Positions 6,433-8,767 of a stretch of DNA of 8,767 nt are shown here, piece after piece. The position numbers were made by a program, and so were the translations under genes. This stretch comes from Gammaproteobacteria bacterium (GTDB lineage Bacteria; Gemmatimonadota; Gemmatimonadetes; Longimicrobiales; Gaopeijiaceae), in the NCBI GenBank assembly GCA_009843625.1, contig VYDD01000094.1, positions 1 to 8,767 of the forward strand, in the 5' to 3' direction. Each line of letters begins with the position of its first letter. The stretch's first letter is position 1. Under the pieces are notes generated by a model. That model searched no databases and was not told where the DNA came from. It worked only from the letters and a program-made list of their open reading frames with translations.

Positions 6433-8003
6433 GACCGGGGCGATTCGGATTCGAGGATCTCCCAGCGCCCCTTCTTGGTCGGTCCCACATGACGGATGCG
6501 GCCCGCCTTGCGGAGCTTGTCGAGATGGTACTTGACGCCTTCCGGCGTGATCCCGATGCGGGAGGCAAGGGCGGCGCGCGTCAATGTCGGATCGCTTCGC
6601 AGGAGAGAGAGGATGCGGTCGCGGGTAGGCATCGAATCTGCCTTGCCGCTGCCTTCTTGGGTAGTATCGCCGGTTTTCTGGGTAGTCTTGGCGAGTTGCT
6701 GGGTAGTATCGCGGCCTTCTTGGGTAGTCTCTCGCCGACCGCCTTGGGTTTCCTGGGAAGTCGCTCGACAGGAGCCACGCCGCTGGCCCTTGCCGCCCGA
6801 CCGCCGGACTCGGGTTATGAATCCCGCGCCCGCCTCGAACTCGGGCTCCGGCAGGTTCGCCTCCGTGCAGCGCCGGATCATGTCCACCGTCCCGGTGCCC
6901 ATCTTCTCGATGTAGCGAAGCAGGTACATCGACTCCGCGATCAGCGGGTTGGCGGGTAGCGACTGGTGCGCCACGCGCAGCTTCTCCACGGTGAGCGGCG
7001 GTGGCAAGCGGCCGGAGTTCATGACCTCCAGACGATCCGCGAAGAGCATGACCTGAACGCTGCTGTTGTCGGTGTAGTCCCGGTGCGCCACCGCGTTGAC
7101 GATGGCCTCCGTGACGACCTCTTTCGGGATCTCGTACGCCACGGGTGCCTGCACCGTCTCCGCCCTCGTGCCAACGGCAAGGGCGATCTTGCTCATCACG
7201 AAGTCCACCGCCTGGTCCACAAGCTCGAAGACCGTGCCCTTGTACACTTGGTGGGACGGGATTGGCTTGGCGACTTCGGTTCCGTGGAAGTGCGCGCACT
7301 TGACCTCCGAAGAGATCAGGAAGCGTTGCGGGGCTCTGCCGAACAGCAGCACGGCGGCGTTCGTGAGCCGTCCCCTGTTCAGCAGGTTCAGGTGCCGGAG
7401 CAGGTCCGCGGGCGGAGTCTCCTCCGGCAGCGGGAACTGCCGCGACCTTCGTGCTACGCGGATGAATCGGTACATGCCCTCGGCGTTCAGGTCGTCAAGG
7501 GTCGCCCCCGAGCAGCGGGCCGCGTCGAACGGCCCGAAGCGCAACAGTTGCCTCGCCTCGAGGTACTGGACGAGCGCGGCGTACAGGCCCGACACCAACT
7601 CCGCCGACGTGGCGAAGCGCTTTCTCACCAGACCGGCCTGCGCCCTGCCGATCAGCGCCCGCATCTTCGGGTGCCGGTCGGATCCATCAGGTCCCTTCAG
7701 GAAGATCAGCCGGTGCTTCTCCAGTCGGGTGGCCCGGTCGAACTCGCGCTCAGTGGGCGAGATGCCGTGCGCGTCCTCGAACCCGTAGTCCGTACCGAAC
7801 AGGCCGACGTAGATCTCGCACCCCTCCACTTCGTCCAGATAGACCTCGTCCGGTCGCCGGTCGGAAGCCGCAACGTCCTCGAACAGGAACACCTCGAAGA
7901 ACCGGCGCATCAGCGGATCGCCGCGAAGGTAGTCGCGCAAATGCTCCCGCTCCCGCGCGAACTCGCGCTGGACGCTGCTGATGAAGATGCGGATCGGGCT
8001 CAT
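6429..8003 (-). CDS. DUF4062 - HATPase - winged-helix protein within the type I R-M operon
   Basis: A 524-residue, three-part protein. Residues about 3-100 match DUF4062 (RIFISSVQREFAREREHLRD at 5-24; GCEIYVGLFGTDYG at 61-74; ISPTEREFDRA at 81-91). Residues about 170-400 resemble the ATP-binding half of 'AlbA/Schlafen-type' regulators: N-box EAIVNAVAHRDY (299-310), DRLEVMNSGRLPP (323-335) and RYIEKMGTGTVDM (363-375), the HATPase_c_4 fold. A linker (about 416-454) carries TTQ-containing heptad repeats. Residues about 459-518 form a winged helix with RAALASRIGITPEGVKYHLD (476-495). The usual N-terminal AlbA_2 domain appears to be replaced by DUF4062. Its ATG overlaps the hsdS stop (TAATG) and its stop overlaps the hsdR start (GTGA), so it is made together with the restriction subunits. 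A DNA-binding, ATP-responsive regulator or effector is likely; the actual role is not known to me. Confidence 0.88.
   Translation of the reverse strand: MSPIRIFISSVQREFAREREHLRDYLRGDPLMRRFFEVFLFEDVAASDRRPDEVYLDEVEGCEIYVGLFGTDYGFEDAHGISPTEREFDRATRLEKHRLIFLKGPDGSDRHPKMRALIGRAQAGLVRKRFATSAELVSGLYAALVQYLEARQLLRFGPFDAARCSGATLDDLNAEGMYRFIRVARRSRQFPLPEETPPADLLRHLNLLNRGRLTNAAVLLFGRAPQRFLISSEVKCAHFHGTEVAKPIPSHQVYKGTVFELVDQAVDFVMSKIALAVGTRAETVQAPVAYEIPKEVVTEAIVNAVAHRDYTDNSSVQVMLFADRLEVMNSGRLPPPLTVEKLRVAHQSLPANPLIAESMYLLRYIEKMGTGTVDMIRRCTEANLPEPEFEAGAGFITRVRRSGGKGQRRGSCRATSQETQGGRRETTQEGRDTTQQLAKTTQKTGDTTQEGSGKADSMPTRDRILSLLRSDPTLTRAALASRIGITPEGVKYHLDKLRKAGRIRHVGPTKKGRWEILESESPRS
6658..6761 (-). repeat. 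In-frame 21-bp repeats encoding TTQ heptads
   Basis: The plus-strand octamer TGGGTAGT recurs at 6658, 6679, 6700 and 6721, exactly 21 bp apart. A diverged copy, TGGGAAGT, starts at 6754. In the encoded protein this gives TTQEGRD, TTQQLAK, TTQKTGD and TTQEGSG, preceded by TSQETQGGRRE. Because the unit is seven codons, loss or gain of units keeps the frame and only changes linker length between the ATPase part and the winged helix. I recall similar TTQ runs in the same linker of other AlbA/Schlafen-type ATP-binding regulators. Confidence 0.85.
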
Positions 8004-8767
8004 TAGTCCGATCCGTTCTCGGCGACGGCATCCGGGATCGGAAGCCGGATGGAACCGGTGAGAAGCTGCTGCATCATGCCCTGCTTGACAGCGCGGTTCT
8101 TGCCGAGTCGGCGCTCCAGCGCGTCGATCTCCGCGTCCATGTCGGTCAGTACAGCGGCGATGGCAAGTTGCTCGGGTCGGGGTGGAAGAAGGAGCCGAAT
8201 GTTGACCACATCGCGCTTGCTGATCTCCAAGAACGTGGAACCAGTGGCCAAGTCAACCATCTTCTCCTTGAGCGTGAGCAAACCGTAGTACAGGTACTCG
8301 TGGTCGACCGAGTCGCCGCAGACGAGCGACTTGAATCCTTGGTTCGTGGCGACGGGCATCGACGCGATCCGGACCTCGCCGACGGTGGCACGGCTACAGA
8401 GTAGCAGGGCACCCTTCGGCAAAAGAGTCGCGCCAGAGCCGTACAGTCCCTCCGCAGTGATGCTGCGGGCCGTGGTGACAAGGTTTCTCCCGCGTGCGGC
8501 CGTGATGTCGGTTGGAGTACACCACGGGATGTCACCATCCCAATACTCGGGCACGGTCGTGCGCGGCGTACCACCGTTTCTGATTTCAGCAAGCGCTCCA
8601 AGAGAGAAACTCGCCCACTCCCCGCTGAACCCCGGCAACCGTGTCCTGCCGGTCAGGAGTTGCTGCATCGCCGCCCGCTTGATCGCCCGCTTCTTGGCGA
8701 TCAGCGCCTCCAACGACCCGATCAGGGCGTCCACATCCATGAGGACGGCGGCGATGGCCCGCTGCTC
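8003..8767 (-). CDS. hsdS: Type I R-M specificity subunit, C-terminal half (5' end outside window)
   Basis: The frame is open from the right edge (first codons EQRAIAAVL) to the TAA at 8003-8005, 254 residues in the window. A Met codon at 8738-8740 is internal to a conserved helix, not the true start, so the first target-recognition domain lies outside. Visible order: central conserved helical repeat (8633-8767), second target-recognition domain (about 8174-8632; includes EIRNGGTPRTTVPEYWDGDI and PWCTPTDIT, typical of HsdS domains), then the C-terminal conserved repeat (8039-8173). HsdS sets the bipartite target sequence for both methylation and cutting and docks HsdM. The stop codon overlaps the next gene's ATG by one base. 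hsdM is expected upstream, beyond the right edge, but is not seen. Confidence 0.93.
   Translation of the reverse strand, partial: EQRAIAAVLMDVDALIGSLEALIAKKRAIKRAAMQQLLTGRTRLPGFSGEWASFSLGALAEIRNGGTPRTTVPEYWDGDIPWCTPTDITAARGRNLVTTARSITAEGLYGSGATLLPKGALLLCSRATVGEVRIASMPVATNQGFKSLVCGDSVDHEYLYYGLLTLKEKMVDLATGSTFLEISKRDVVNIRLLLPPRPEQLAIAAVLTDMDAEIDALERRLGKNRAVKQGMMQQLLTGSIRLPIPDAVAENGSD
8039..8173 (-). repeat. HsdS conserved helix, distal copy
   Basis: 45 codons from EQLAIAAVLTDMDAEIDALE to LLTGSIRLP. It aligns without gaps to the copy at 8633-8767, with 28 of 45 residues identical. These paired helices form the coiled-coil spacer of HsdS that fixes the gap in the bipartite target and binds the HsdM dimer. 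Confidence 0.85.
8633..8767 (-). repeat. HsdS conserved helix, central copy
   Basis: 45 codons from EQRAIAAVLMDVDALIGSLE to LLTGRTRLP, exactly 594 bp (198 codons) from the distal copy. The match begins at the window edge, so the conserved region may extend beyond it. The two copies share short DNA identities such as GGCGATGG and TTGCTGCATC-like stretches. Confidence 0.85.

Noticed and set aside
3193..6492. A 1099-codon plus-strand open frame
   Set aside because: It is exactly antisense to hsdR, which has every type I motif in order. Its product is a Val/Leu/Arg/Asp-rich shadow typical of the complement of a high-GC gene.
6658..6761. Regularly spaced repeats as a CRISPR array
   Set aside because: The 21-bp period, 8-base repeat core and uninterrupted reading frame show an in-gene peptide repeat, not repeats with independent spacers.
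6433..7299. Upstream extension of the hsdR frame
   Set aside because: This part translates as Arg/Gly/Pro-rich sequence antonymous to any HsdR and lies over the well-conserved DUF4062-HATPase gene. HsdR homology begins at the GTG at 6432.

Overview
The window is GC-rich (by eye around two thirds G+C) and almost every gene lies on the minus strand. It joins a ColE1/MbeA-type DNA mobilization module (left, positions 1-1750) to most of a type I restriction-modification operon with two accessory genes (right, positions 2535-8767). The mobilization proteins are of a kind common in Pseudomonadota, so a high-GC member of that phylum is the best guess, but the sequence alone does not fix the taxon. 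The whole is best read as part of a mobilizable plasmid or integrative mobilizable element carrying restriction as cargo. No integrase, replication gene or self-transfer (type IV secretion) gene is visible.

Mobilization module. Read on the minus strand, a candidate oriT (about 1651-1746) is followed by mobC (ribbon-helix-helix nicking accessory), then mobA (relaxase, catalytic Tyr19 and His102/His110/His112), which overlaps mobC by 11 bases and runs off the left edge. mobB (a membrane-anchored relaxosome protein) is wholly nested in the 3' part of mobA in another frame, and the first 21 codons of a mobD-like gene follow, also inside the mobA frame. This is the ColE1 mbeCABD arrangement. The plus-strand segment 1716-1733 matches the ColE1 nic region, as I remember it, at 15 of 18 bases.

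Intergenic stretch 1751-2534. I recognise no gene. It holds three GTTCAA-like hexamers at exact 10-bp spacing, a long imperfect stem-loop that could end the restriction operon, and possible frameshifted coding remnants on the plus strand.

Restriction operon. In transcription order (right to left): hsdS (C-terminal half only, 5' end outside the window; hsdM presumably lies beyond), a 524-residue DUF4062 / histidine-kinase-like ATPase / winged-helix protein, hsdR (1045 residues, GTG start at 6432), and a YgjP-like zinc metallopeptidase. Junctions overlap by 1, 4 and 11 bases, so the four genes are almost certainly co-transcribed and translationally coupled. HsdS chooses the target, HsdR translocates and cuts. 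The coupled ATPase and peptidase look like built-in control or effector components and are the most interesting part of the window. If the oriT orientation is right, the restriction cargo enters a recipient first and the mob genes last.
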